Shown: positions 35,701 through 46,483 of the stretch, in pieces
How the letters are laid out: each line of letters starts with the position of its first letter
Numbering within the stretch: the stretch's first letter is position 1
From: Tetrastigma voinierianum
Lineage: Eukaryota > Streptophyta > Magnoliopsida > Vitales > Vitaceae
Direction: 5' to 3'
Assembly: GCA_016808115.1 (NCBI GenBank)
Contig: JAEQBH010004400.1
Span: 62,001-126,000, forward strand
Length of the DNA stretch: 64,000 bases
Position numbers and translations under genes: made by a program
The notes under the pieces: model-generated
Databases searched by the model: none
Told to the model about the DNA's origin: nothing
The model's input: only the letters and a program-made list of their open reading frames with translations

Positions 35701-36846
35701 TTATTTAATGATACGAAAAGAAAAAAGTTTCTAAGAACAAGTAGAGATTCAAGAGAGCAAATATACTATTTCTTATGATTATAGACTTATAGCATCTAAA
35801 AATAAGACCATTCATCATCACACATGTATGTGTATTCATACTCTAACAATAAAAGCATACATTATTCATCTTGGTCCACACTTTGACTTGGGTCTTTGAT
35901 ATGTACAAATAAGATAATACTTCAAAATGGAGCAAAGAACCGAATACTAGCCTACTTAATACGGTATTTAATATACTAAGAAATCACGTGACAAAAGCAA
36001 TTAAATAAAAAGGAATAAAGAATGAATGAAGAAATTTGATATAAATCCTATTTTCAAGTGCAGGTTAATCATTAAAAGTTTTTGTACACTAAAGTAACAA
36101 TTCTTTCCTAAAAAAATACTAAATGTAACCAAAGACAAAATTCCAAACTCATCCCTTCCCATTACATCAAACCAAAAAGTTAAGGAGTTAGAAAATGGAC
36201 AACTAGTGATTATAATATTCGGGAGATAAGCTTACTAGGGTATTTTAACAAGATTTCAAAAAAGGCCATAAAATCAATGAAGTCTTTATCATCATCTTCT
36301 GATCTTCTGATTCAGATTCCAAAACATGTTCAAGCCTCATTCTACTCAATTTCATCATCTCCTACATCGTAACCTATATCCCCACCATTCGATCACAAGA
36401 CCAAGATCATTAATCCTCCACCACCTCAATTTGATGTAAATTAATTTCATTGTCTTGAAAGGCCAATTCCGGCATTGAAGAAGTTTTCTTTAACAATTCA
36501 GGCATCTCTACAACTGATCTCATCATGTCCCTTCTTCTAGATTTTTGACACTTGACACTATCTAGGCCGTCCATTTCCATCATCTCTCTAATCTTGTAAC
36601 ATATTTCACATCACATGTCTTTCAAACCCGTTTTACGGCACCCGATACCCGGTGCCTCGAAAAACGTGAAATTCCGACTGTCTCGGAATTAGATAAAATT
36701 CGACGTGGTAGCTAGATTTCGCGAGACGATTCCAACGGTAAAATCCGTTTTTTTATCCAAGATCTAGAAAAATTTCGGGTTTTTACCGAAATTACCGTTT
36801 TTGCCATTTTTCAGAAAATTGGAATTTTCTCAGGTCTTACATAACT

Positions 36847-37860
36847 TAGCGCCTTTGCTAACATTCAGTTCATTTTTTCTTCCTCCTCTTGTCTTTTACA
36901 GGACCCGAGGACTGAGTCGGTGATCGCTATTGCGAAGCTTGTTGGTTCTCTTTACATTTTGGATGATTCATGTTTTTCTTCTTTTTCTCAGTCTTTGTCT
37001 CAAGCACTAAACGTGCATTCTTTTCCTAAGCCGTGTGTACATAGTTCTTCTTTGAGTAATAAAATGCAAGATTTGGACCTTTGGCATCATAGGCTTGGAC
37101 ATGCCTCTGCTTCTCTTCTCAAACATGTTCCTTTTTTATCTCATCTTGACTTCCATACCTGTCATAGTTTGCTCTGTTGCCTTTTCCAAGCGATCCAGTT
37201 GTCTTTTCCCTTAGTACTTCACATGCTCTTGCTCTTTTAAACTCATTCACATTGACCTTTGGGGGACCTTATAGGCGCAATCCCGATACAGACTCAATAT
37301 ATGATCACCATTGTGGATGACCATAGTAGGGCAACTTGGACATATTTGATTAATGTCAAATCCCAGACGCTTTTTGTTGTTATTGATTTTCTTCTCATGG
37401 TGTCCACCCGGTTTTTCATTCTCGATTAAAATTATCTATTAACAATGGTAGTGAATTTACCAACACAAATTTGGACCTTGCTTGCTTAAAAATGGCATTC
37501 TCCATCAACCGGGTATGTTTTACACTCCCAATGAAAATCGGTGGTTGAGCGTAAGCTACATACATCTCCTTAATTACTCGTACTCTTCTCTTCCTTGCTC
37601 ACCTTCTAAGTTGTTTTGGGATCATACTCTCCTTATGGTCACTTAATACTTATTAATTGGCCCCTTATTTCACGATTCTCGTTAGAGTCCCCTTATAAAG
37701 TCCTCTTCACACGCCTCATGATTACCTGACCTTGCGGTGTTTAGGTGCTTATGTTTTGCCCTTTGTCTGCATATCGAATAAATTTGATCCTGAGGGCTAC
37801 TCAATGTATCTTCTCGGGCTTCGACACAGTGTAAGCTTAAAAGCTTTATAGATTTGCTAC
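36847..37860 (+). pseudogene. Copia-3 GAG-pre-integrase and integrase
   Basis: Copia-3 coding resumes right after the LTR insertion. LVGSLYILDDS (about 36940) and LWHHRLGHASASLLKHV (about 37080-37130) are the GAG-pre-integrase domain with the first His of the zinc site. A degenerate Cys pair (HTC..CC) follows. The integrase core shows IHIDLWG and TIVDDHSRATWTYLI (about 37245-37350), then NGSEFTNT-like text around 37445-37470. About 37740-37850 has LGAYVLPF and NKFDPEGYSMYLLG, the integrase C-terminal part. Numerous stops. Confidence 0.85.
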
Positions 37861-38149
37861 CAGGCTAGCTTTGTTTCCCAAAGATGTCGTTTTCATGAGT
37901 CTATTTTCCTTTTCCTTCTCAACCCCCTTGACCTCTGTTTTCCCCTTCCCTATCTTCTTTAAAGTCCTCTTTTGATCTATTTCTCCGCCTCGGACAATGT
38001 TTTTTGCTCCTCCTACCACCCCACAGCTAACCTCTTCTTCTCCTTCATGGCACACGGTTCGCACCTCCTTTCTTGGCTCCTGGAATTATGTCACCCATTG
38101 TTCCATCATTTCCTCTTTGCCTAACCTCTATCTGTCCCTACTAAACTGC

Positions 38150-38851
38150 CTCTATCCTTTATGGTTGTATCCCTACTTGGGTTGATGCCATGCACATGAG
38201 CTTGTATGGAAAGGCAGCCACACTTGGGACCTTACTTCCTTTGCCCATTGATATGACCTATTGGTTCTTGGGTGGGTTCTGACTCAAACACAACTTTGGA
38301 TGGCGGTGTTGATAGTTCTGAGGAAGCGGCTTGTCACGGGCTCTGAAACCGGGTTGCGGGGCTTCATTATGCGAGTTCTTTTTCTCACAGTTTGCTAATT
38401 GTTATTTGTCTTTGTTCTTGTTATTGCTTCCCTTTCTAACCTATCCATCAACTCGACATCCATAATGCATTCTTGCATGGGTTCCTCGATGAAGAGGTTT
38501 TTATGGAGCCTCCCGAAGGTTATTCTACTACTCAGCCAAGCCGGGGTTTTATCACCACAGCTCTCTTCTGACTCAAAATAGGCCTCTCATGTCAGGACTC
38601 GAGATCTACTTCAAGCTCCTTACTTTGGCTTCCAGTGATCCTCTCGCAGCCACTTGCATCTTTAAGCCCATGATGGTGACTCCTTTTTAGCTTATTGCCT
38701 ACGTTGATGACATTCTTGTTACTGGCACTCATGAACACCTTCTGGTTTAGGTCAAGTCCTTCTTGGACTCTGCTTTTTCCATCAAGGATCTTGGTCATGC
38801 CCATTTTTTTCTTGGTGTCGAGATTGCCCATCACCCTCGTGGCATGTATCT
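38150..38851 (+). pseudogene. Copia-3 reverse transcriptase, 5' part
   Basis: RT of copia-3 up to the CACTA insertion. Readable blocks are LDIHNAFLHGFLDEEVFMEP followed by PEGYSTTQPSRG (about 38450-38555), then AYVDDILVTGTHEHLL and KSFLDSAFSIKDLGHAHFFL with GVEIAHHPRGMYL (38697-38851). The catalytic YVDD is present. A stop follows HLLV, and the upstream part (38150-38400) is frameshifted. Coding similarity breaks at 38851, continues at 39963 and runs to 40218. Confidence 0.88.
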
Positions 38852-39962
38852 CACTACAAATTCACGGTTCTGAAACAAAATTACCCGTGGTTAAATTATG
38901 TTGGTAGTGCAAATGGAACTCTCGACGGAACAAAACATATTATTTTCCACATTTTGCTACCATTTGCAAGCGGAGAGGAATACCTACGGAAGTGCAGAAG
39001 CGGAAGTGTTCGTGAGTAATTTTCCCGCTATATATAAGGCGCCCGACTTTTAGGTACCATTCTGAAATGAGAATACCTACGGAAAATTACGGCCAAGTGT
39101 TAGTAGGTAATTTTCAGCATATATGGCGCCAATTTTTGAAGTACTATTCTGGAAAGCGGGAATACTCACAGGAAAATTATCGACGGAAGTGTTCTGTAGG
39201 TAATTTTCCATTTACCGACAGAATACCTACGAAAAATTACCGACGGAAGTGTTCCGTAGGTAATTTTTCATTTACCAACGGAATAACGGGCATTCTGGCA
39301 GGGATATTAGTGAGTAAATTATCTTTGATACTTTTGAAATATTTATCTTTAATACTTGATATTATTAAATATAAGTGTAATTATAATAATATTTTTAAAT
39401 TTTATAAAATGAAATAATTTTAATGTTTTAAACCTAATATATTCAAAAGAAATTAAAATTAATTATTTTATTCTAACCAATATATATATATATATATATA
39501 TATGCTTATTTGCAGTGTATACTAAGTTGATGAATGATATATATAATATTTTCAATTTATCTAACATTTAGTCATTGTTTCTTAGTGGATCCTCCATGTT
39601 TCCCAAGTTCAAGATGCAGGTTCAAAACCCCTTGAATGCATATTTTTTCTTGATTTTGGTAAACTAAAAAATGCAGACGGACTTCAGTAGGTAAAATTCT
39701 GAAACAGTTACCTCACGGAATTTTGTTGGTATTTCGTCCCAATTTATAGATTTTCTCAGCTTTACCTACCACTTTTCCCTGATTTGCAGAGCGAATTTGG
39801 TAGGTAATTTACTACGGATTGATTTTAAAGTCGGTAATTTGTTACCTACGCCACAACAACCTCTGAAATATAGTTGTTGGTATTATCAAGTAAATTTAAT
39901 CTGGCAAGATTGAGCTATATTACCTACAGGGCTACGTAGGTAAATTATCGATTGTTGTAGTG
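38852..39962. mobile_element. Non-autonomous CACTA element, TSD TCT
   Basis: 1111 bp with perfect 8-bp terminal inverted repeats CACTACAA...TTGTAGTG and a 3-bp target duplication TCT on both sides (38849-38851, 39963-39965), the hallmarks of the CACTA superfamily. Subterminal regions are full of 'cctacgga', 'ggtaatttt' and 'cgtaggtaa' words in both orientations, including three larger units near 39067, 39220 and 39240. No transposase is encoded; a frame at 39067-39417 is read through these repeats. It sits inside the RT gene of copia-3. Its repeats differ from the GAGACGG array at 28 kb, so it belongs to a different CACTA family. Confidence 0.92.
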
Positions 39963-40218
39963 TCTCAACCATCGAAAATACATTATGGATCTGATTGGTG
40001 ATACTGGTTTGACTATTGCTTGCCCCACCTCTCTACTCCTCTGCCACCAGGTTCCAAGCTTGTGGGCGTGGCGACTCCCTCTCTTTGATGAGCCAGAGCT
40101 CTATCGCCGCCTTGTTGGTCGGCTCCTCTATCTTAATTTCACTGCATACGATATTGCATGTGGGGTGCAACAAATGACTAGTTTGTCTCAGCCCTAGCCG
40201 CTCTCATTGGGATGTCGT
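39963..40218 (+). pseudogene. Copia-3 RT C-terminal (connection) part
   Basis: Between the CACTA and LTR insertions the RT of copia-3 continues: about 39963-40010 gives SQP-K-IMDLIGDTGL, then ELYRRLVGRLLYLNFTAYDI and ACGVQQMTSLSQP, ending at the HWD motif at 40218. Each side joins cleanly to the copia sequence beyond the neighbouring insert. Confidence 0.85.
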
Positions 40219-40556
40219 TGATGAGCTTAAAGTCATCTATTTTAATCCATTTTTACATTTGATTTTCATACGAGAAAGATAATTAATATGCGAAATATGA
40301 AGAAACTCACCAATTTGTTATTAGCGGGTGTGAAAGAAAGAAGAAAAAGCGTTAGAAAAATCTGTGATCGATTAGATAAAAATACGAAAATGGCGGGCGA
40401 GAAATGAAAGCGGTTGGAGTAGCCCAATATTTGAAGTTTTGGACTTGCGATCTATTTATGCGGAGTCAGCGACATCGAGGAAAATTTGAAGGAAATTTGA
40501 TGCGGTCGACGGGCATCTAAGTTAAGCGGCGAGGACTAACGAGAGACTGGAATGAT

Positions 40557-41295
40557 GTCGCGACAACATCGTGATGTGGCGACGAAGGTCGATGTCGCGA
40601 CAAGGGATGGAGGTCGTGATAGGAGAAGCGCCTTGGCTGTTATACGGAGTTTGAAAAAGATGGCTTTGTTGTGACTTAAAGGTGTCGACGGAGGTAAGCG
40701 TCGCTACGAAGCGACGATTGAAGCCTCGGGAACATAATGCGATGTCGCGACAAAGATCAAGATCGCGTATGAGACTTGTTCAGTTGAAGGTTGCAGTTCC
40801 TTAAAGTTGATGTCGCGACAAGAGATCGATGTCGCGACGTCAGAAACCACCAGTTCAAACCTGTAAAGACATAAGTTGATGTCGCGACAAGAGATCGATG
40901 TCGCGACATCAGAAACCATCAGTTGAAATCTGCGAACGGGCTGATCGTGGCGACGAGGATGTGTCGGCGACGCTCCGAACAACGATTGAAACGTGGAGCC
41001 ATAGAATGATGTCGCGACAAGAGATTGATGTGGCGACATCGGAACATTCAGTTGAAGGTATAGTTCTTAAGTTGATGTCGCGACAAGAGATTCTTCATCA
41101 GCGACCATCTCGCTCATAAGTTTAAAGTTGCAGAGATAAAAGTTGATGTCGCGACAAGAAATCGATGTCGCGACATGGCTAATGTCGCGACGGTGAGTTC
41201 GCCGCCAGACATAAGATGCTTTCGAAAACAAAGGAATGTCGCGACGATAAATCTTTGCGACAAGTGCCAAACTAAGCGATGTCGCGGCAGGGATT
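40557..41295. repeat. Cluster of GTCGCGAC palindromes
   Basis: I count 13 exact GTCGCGAC octamers between 40557 and 41245 (40557, 40594, 40744, 40812, 40831, 40881, 40900, 41011, 41077, 41148, 41167, 41184, 41238), plus GTGGCGAC and GTCGCGGC variants. Several form pairs 19 bp apart in a 'gatgtcgcgacaagagatc' + 'gatgtcgcgac' unit. The block is far richer in CpG than its surroundings. It produces false open frames on the minus strand with repeated VATSISCRDIN-like peptides. Confidence 0.9.
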
Positions 41296-41458
41296 TGAGG
41301 TGGCGACTGACGTGGCATGGGCGATCCACTTGAAATCCACAAAGAATGCGCCGAATTAGGAACGACTTGAACTTCTCATCTGAAGCTGCTACCGAAAAAG
41401 CAGCTCTTGGCGACTTGAAAGAGAGATCTGGGTTGCTGAAGGCTCCTGTATTTTTTAT

Positions 41459-41487
41459 TTTCTTTTCTTTTCTTTTCTTTTCTTTTG
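41459..41487. repeat. (ttttc)n microsatellite
   Basis: About five perfect TTTTC units inside the 40219-42961 element. Confidence 0.85.
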
Positions 41488-42961
41488 ATTTTTCGTTTTT
41501 CTTTTCCATTTTAGTTTAGATTAGAATAGTTTGTATTTCGTTTCTAATTTAGTTGAACGTTAAGGCGCGTAAAGATTTAGTGAATCTTGATTTATATTTC
41601 TTAAAATTACTTAATGCGGTTGTTGAATTCGAGACAAATTTTGGATTCGAACACCCGGTTTCGATTTACATTGGTTCTACTTGATCGTGAAGCCAATGTA
41701 TGGTATAATCAATTTTGACGGCTTCCATTGAATTGGCGTTATTGTCGAGGAAATAATCTTTCTGCGGTATTTATTCGTATAGCTGAACCCGGATGTTAAA
41801 TCGACTTGATGGTTTTGCTTGTATCTTGGAATTGATCCAATTTCAGTCTCTTGTACCATAACAAAGTTGTGGCTCACGATTTCATTTCTGGGTGACCTGG
41901 AGAAGGCATTCACGAGTAAAGAAAACAATTCGGGAAGGTATTTGAACCTGATTTTGCTGATCTAATCGCTCTGTATATTTAAATCAATATCCTCTTCTCA
42001 TGACCGAGAATGAGTTGGTGAGTTATAAATTTAAGTATACGAGAGTTCCTCGGTCGAATAATTGAATTCGATCCGAGTGTTAGCAAGGATCTAATCAAAG
42101 GAAAAGTATAAACTATTCTAATTTTGAGGGTGAGAACCGATATAGGTGCGAACCTCGGCAATGACTAAGTGGAAGGAGCTGGTCTGCGGAGTCCATGTTG
42201 TGGGTATGAAGTATTGAGAAGAAAATACCCGAAGCAGAGGCTACTAGATTTAAAGTAGTTATCTCACCCTCGTGTTCGAGAGAAGCAGTTAAGGTGAGAT
42301 GGCTGTGTGGTTTGGAGAGGTCGGTCACATATTGAAAATCCTTGGGTTAGTTTTAAAGATCTCTGTAGTTCGAGAAAACAAAGTTCTGATGCCAATTGTA
42401 GGGTCGATTCTTCGCAATAGCTGATTATTCAATGTTTCCTTTTAGAGATAAATGTACATCTAAATTTGTTATTTTGAAATTTCAATCTTCAATTCATTTG
42501 TTATTCAATCATTTTTTCTTTTACATCATTATTTTCAAGCTTTAACAAAATCTCATTATCGTAATCTCGTCCAAATAGTATGAACTTAAGTAGTTGGGGT
42601 AGTTGATTGAAAATTCTTGGCATCTCACGTAGGATCGATATACGGATAAATCCATTTGTGCCAATAGGCACATTGCACTTGCGTATGCTGGATCAAAACC
42701 CTGAAAAATGGTTTTCTCTTACAAAAAATATCTTTTAATCAACATGATAGTTAAGAAACTCACCTCCAAGTTTAATGGTTTATCACGAGATTAGACAATA
42801 GTCTTGGATATCAAAATCTGAAATTTGAATAGGTGTTTTTGATCCACCAACAATTTATCGATGTTGTCTTGCAAGTTTTATGGCATTATTGCCGGGGATT
42901 AGTTAATAGTCTTTTGGCAACAATGTTATAAATTTGTACATGTGTAATGGTCCGGTCAACA

Positions 42962-43510
42962 GTCGTCATGCATCTTCTTCGTTATCTCAAAGGTACTTCT
43001 TCTTGTGGCATCTTCTATCCACTTGGAAGTTCTCTTCTTCTCCAAGTGTTCTCAGATGCTGATTGGGCCTCCTGTATTGACACTCGTCGTTCTCTCTCTT
43101 GTTATTGCGTGTTCCTCGGCCTTGCCCTCATCTCTTGGAGAACCAAGAAACAGCCCACGATTTCTCGATCCTCGGCACGAGGTACAGTGCGGGGCATGGC
43201 TCTTGCTAGGCTTGGTGGTGTCTCTATCTCAGCCCGGGATTTTTGTTCCTCCATTCCGGTCCTGTGGTGTGATGCTCCCGGTACACCATGCATTGTTGAG
43301 AATCGCATCTTGTGAGCGAGCCGGAAACATTTGGGCGTAGATTGCCATTTGGTTCGTGAAAAATTTAACGATGGTCTGCTTCGGCTCTGCCTTGTTTCTT
43401 CTCCTTCTCAGTTGGCCGATATTTTTACCAAGTCCCTCTCCTCTTCTTCATTTGATCGTTAGGTTTCCAAGTTGGGCTTGGTTGACGTTCCTTCTCCCGC
43501 TCCAGCGAGG
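42962..43510 (+). pseudogene. Copia-3 RNase H and C-terminus
   Basis: Last copia-3 domain. HLLRYLKGTSSCGIFYPLG and then FSDADWASCIDTRRSLSCYC with VFLGLALISWRTKKQP (42968-43160) are the RNase H start, including the DADWA motif. After a frame change, HLGVDCHLVREKFNDGL and QLADIFTKSLSSSSFDR (about 43330-43460) form the usual tail. The reading ends near a purine-rich tract (43507-43520) that serves as the polypurine tract before the 3' LTR. Confidence 0.88.
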
Positions 43511-43516
43511 GGAAGA

Positions 43517-43696
43517 AGAAGGATATCACGTGCGATAAGATTTTTTTCATGCAGTCCACGTGTCCTGCATTCTGAACTCTTCCATATCGCTTTACATATT
43601 ATTTGTTTTTTCTGTTGGTAGTATAAAAAGGCTATACCCACTTTCCTTTGTAATACTGACTGAATGGAATGGAGATTTTTAGAATATTTCACATCA
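43517..43696 (+). repeat. Copia-3 3' LTR
   Basis: 180 bp matching the 5' LTR at 24871-25050 end to end, with many substitutions. Its first bases are AG instead of TG. The TATA box (near 43622) and poly(A)-side sequence 'ctgaatggaatg-gattttt' are kept. The amount of divergence between the two LTRs points to an old insertion, older than the three elements inside it. Confidence 0.88.
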
Positions 43697-44885
43697 GATT
43701 GTGACAAACACACCAAAGATAAAAGTATTTCTCAAAAATGCCACACCACGCTTCAAATTCCAAAAGAATTGTGTTAAGTGAAAACCATTGGAGATTGGGT
43801 TACAAATAAAATAATGGTTTTAAGTACTAATTACTTAATAAAGTATACAAGAATGGATGACAGCAAAAATATTCTATTGAGGAATGACTTGATCTTGGAG
43901 TATAAAGAATAGAATCAATCAAAATTATGCAATAAATAATTGATCGTTGACTCCATTGTTAGCATTCCTCCTATGACCAGCTCAGTCAAAATAATTTTTG
44001 GTCAAGTCATGATGGGCAGCCTCCGCTGACAGGGAGGGCTGCGAGAAGAATCTTCATCACAAAGGCATAAAGGGCCATGGATTTCGGAAAGTCTGCGAGA
44101 AAAAAGATGAATAACATTAAAAAAAAAAAAAAAAATTTGAAGAGGAAGTTAGTTATATGATGTGTATGTAGTAGGATAACAGTCACCTTAAAAGTATTAT
44201 ATAGAACGGTTTTTTTGAAAACTATTATGTGATATTTTGTAAAATAAAAATTTATTTGAAAACTTGAAAGATTCTAATATTTTAGAAATAGTTTTTATCT
44301 ATTTTTGTATTTTTATATGTAATCATTTTTATATTATATATTATTTTGCATTATTTTATTTATATTTATTTCCATTCTCATTTAGATTTACTTTTAAATA
44401 TATGTAATTATTTAATTGTCAATATATTCTTTTTCATATATAGTTGTTAAAAGAAAATTATTTGTTAGGAAATGTGTTGCTTGCAATTGGCACAAGGATA
44501 TGTTCAACTAAGTTGTAGACCATATGTCAAATATGTGCAGTTTAAGAGCAACAATGATGAGAAAAATGGATGCAAGGAACAAGATAGCATTACAGAGTTT
44601 GATCAAGACTATGTTCGCAAGGCTATGTCCGGATGCAAATGATTCCACTATATCAAATTGGATTACATTTAGACATGTCTGAATAAAATTCTCCCATTAG
44701 CTAATGCCTTCCCTTCACCTAATCACTTACAATAAAACTCAGAACCAGTCCCCTCATTCCCCCTAACAACAACATCTAGATACACTTAGCATCTTCATCA
44801 CATCATCAACAACTAGATATCATCATTATGCACTCATGAATCAAAGTGTCCAACACCTGCTACTAACTGCACGTTTTCACCTCTC
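43697..44885. other. AT-rich spacer, no supported gene
   Basis: No clear gene. A 55-codon open stretch at 44474-44641 (+, starting MCCLQLAQGYVQLSC) has a less skewed composition but no recognisable domain. A poly(A) run lies at 44118-44135. Confidence 0.5.
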
Positions 44886-44888
44886 TCC

Positions 44889-46483
44889 TTTATAGGTCCC
44901 AATCATAGCTTAAAAAAAATATTAAGATCTGCTCTTCAGTGAGAATGAGCCCATGAAACTGAATTTTTACCATCGCCTATTAACTTCAAAAGAATTTGAA
45001 TACAAAGGAAATTAATAATCGTAAATCACGTTTCTAACAAATAGGCCACTAACATATAAACTAACCTAAAAAATAGGACACTAAGTTAATGACAATATGA
45101 TAGTTGAAAATTACTCAAAATAAAATATAACTAATAGATAAACAACCCTAAGTAATAGGACTCTAAGAGTTGATTATTTAAAATTTAAAAATTAACTACT
45201 TGAGGCTACTTGAGTCTTTTTTGGCTTATCATCACCCCGTCTTGCACATGAACCTTGTCCTCAAGGTTCAAGTTGATGAAAAATCATCATTGCCCCCTTT
45301 TTCATCCTCTTCATTTACCTCCAATAGTAATAGTTGCGATCCTTTTCACTTATGATATGGAGTAAACTTGTTATTGCAATTAAAACATAGACCTTAGGTA
45401 CATCTTTTTTGCATCTCATCCAATGAAAGTCGTGTCATTGTTGAAGCTGGTTTCCTATTGATTACAAAAGAGCTAGAGGTAGGTGTGAAAGAGGGTCATG
45501 TAACTTCCTCCTGGCGACTCACCCTAAGTAGAATAATTTGTGGTTCATTCTCACCTTAAGCAGAATATTATTTAGTTATGTCTGGGACCACCTATCACCG
45601 ATCTTGAACTCGGTTCCCAAGCCTCTCAAATTCTTTATGATAATCTTGTAAAGAACCGACTTGTTGAAGCTTAGACAATGCCTCATAAAAGTTGACTCCT
45701 TCAAAAGGTCCTAACCTTACCCATAACTCCTCTTCAAACGTCCCCCACGTAATATTTCGACATTCCTTTCGCTAAGCCTTACTCAACCATTGCCACCATT
45801 GGTTGACATCACCCTCTAGATGATAGGCCGCCAATTGGACTTTCTAATCTTCAGGCACAAATTCAACGAACTACCCCACACTGTTAAACCATTATATTGG
45901 ATTGTTGCCACCCAATTTGTGGAATTTCAACTCGTTGAATCTGGATCGGAACAATTACCTATTGTTCTTGGTCTCCTCCCCTTAAGATTTTCCTTTGCTG
46001 TTGCTTCCTGTGGCTTCTCCTCGGGCCATGGAGGCATCGACAAGGTGTTGAATGACAGCCTCCATTCTTTGTAAGCTACCTTATGTCTCCGCCATCTCCA
46101 GCTCATCAAGCAGACTCTATGGAATCGATCCTTTCATGGTTAGTATCCATTTCTTCCCGCTCTAATACTAAATGATACGTCCCAATCAGAGCTTAAAAAT
46201 ATAAATATAAAGACGCTCTCTTCAGGTGAGAACCAACCACAAACCTGAAATTTTCTCTGAATACTTCTATTAACTTCAAAAGGATTTAAATACAAAGGAA
46301 ATTAACAATCGTAAAATTAGGTCCCTAACAAATAGGCCATTAACATATCAACTAACCTAAAAAATAAGGACAATATGATAGCTAAAAATTATTCAAAATA
46401 AAATATAACTATTAGATTAACAACCCTAAGAAATAGGACTTTAAGAGTTGATTATTTAAAATTTAAAAATTAACTACTTATCA
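44889..46483 (-). mobile_element. Deleted gypsy-like element (minus strand)
   Basis: Two direct repeats of about 310 bp flank only about 970 bp of internal DNA. The right repeat, 46173-46483, begins TGATA and ends TATCA in either orientation. The left repeat, about 44889-45202, is more eroded at its ends. On the minus strand a PBS-like TTTAGTATTAGAGC follows the right repeat. The internal part encodes Gag and a bit that may be from the far 3' end of pol, so most of pol has been deleted. A possible TSD (TCTCC / CTCCC) is too weak to trust. Confidence 0.75.
45230..46150 (-). pseudogene. Gypsy-type Gag fragment
   Basis: Minus-strand pieces of a Ty3/gypsy Retrotrans_gag domain. QLAAYHLEGDVNQWWQWLSK (about 45780-45840), FEEELWVRLGPFEGVNFYEA, and LSKLQQVGSLQDYHKEFERL with GNRVQDR (about 45605-45700). 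Towards the left comes MTRLSLDEMQKRC and GLCFNCNNKFTPYHK (about 45340-45440), the linker and a damaged CCHC zinc knuckle. It is then followed by an acidic LLLLEVNEEDE segment. This Gag would assemble particles; the copy has stops and frame changes throughout. Confidence 0.8.

Larger units (their letters stand above)
26640..36841 (+). mobile_element. Family A LTR copy 2, opened by later insertions
   Basis: Starts TGTGACGCCC at 26640 and ends ...GGTCTTACA at 36841. It is flanked by AAACT (26635-26639) and TAACT (36842-36846), a 5-bp TSD with one change. Positions 26640 to about 28040 match the first 1.4 kb of the solo LTR at 10067-11836 (inverted), and about 36600-36841 match its last 240 bp. 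So this is the same 1.8-kb LTR with about 8.5 kb of other DNA inserted near its 3' end. Most likely a solo LTR that then received a CACTA element and at least one more repeat. A full element with two LTRs is less likely, because no second LTR start is seen before 36600. Confidence 0.75.
40219..42961 (+). mobile_element. TG..CA retroelement unit, TSD GTCGT
   Basis: 2743 bp starting TGATGAGC and ending GGTCAACA. It is flanked by a perfect 5-bp duplication GTCGT (40214-40218, 42962-42966). Skipping it restores continuous copia-3 reading at the HWD / HLLRYLKGT junction, so the borders are exact. No protein domain is found. Near 42880 is TGGCATTATTGCCGGGGATT, resembling the tRNA-Asp-type PBS (TGGCGCCGTTGCCGGGGA) of plant gypsy elements. 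This suggests most of the unit is one long gypsy LTR plus a stub of internal sequence. Alternatively the whole unit is a solo LTR that contains this phrase. Confidence 0.82.
24871..43696 (+). mobile_element. Copia-3: LTR retrotransposon split by three insertions
   Basis: One plus-strand Ty1/copia element. It has a 180-bp LTR at each end (24871-25050 and 43517-43696) and a PBS TGGTATTAGAGC immediately after the 5' LTR. Gag, protease, integrase, RT and RNase H then follow in order across 18.8 kb. Three foreign blocks interrupt it: 26640-36841, 38852-39962 and 40219-42961, each bounded by a duplicated target. Subtracting the blocks and one TSD copy each leaves about 4757 bp, a normal copia length. 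The reading frame continues across two of the junctions when the insert is ignored. I see no convincing TSD for copia-3 itself (GATCA left, GATTG right). Confidence 0.88.

Noticed and set aside
41067..41509. Long minus-strand open frames (91 and 131 codons)
   Set aside because: They are translations of the GTCGCGAC array and the adjacent TTTTC microsatellite, with repeated identical peptide words and no domain.
24866..43701. TSD for copia-3
   Set aside because: GATCA and GATTG agree at only three of five bases, so I do not claim a duplication; old decay may have erased it.
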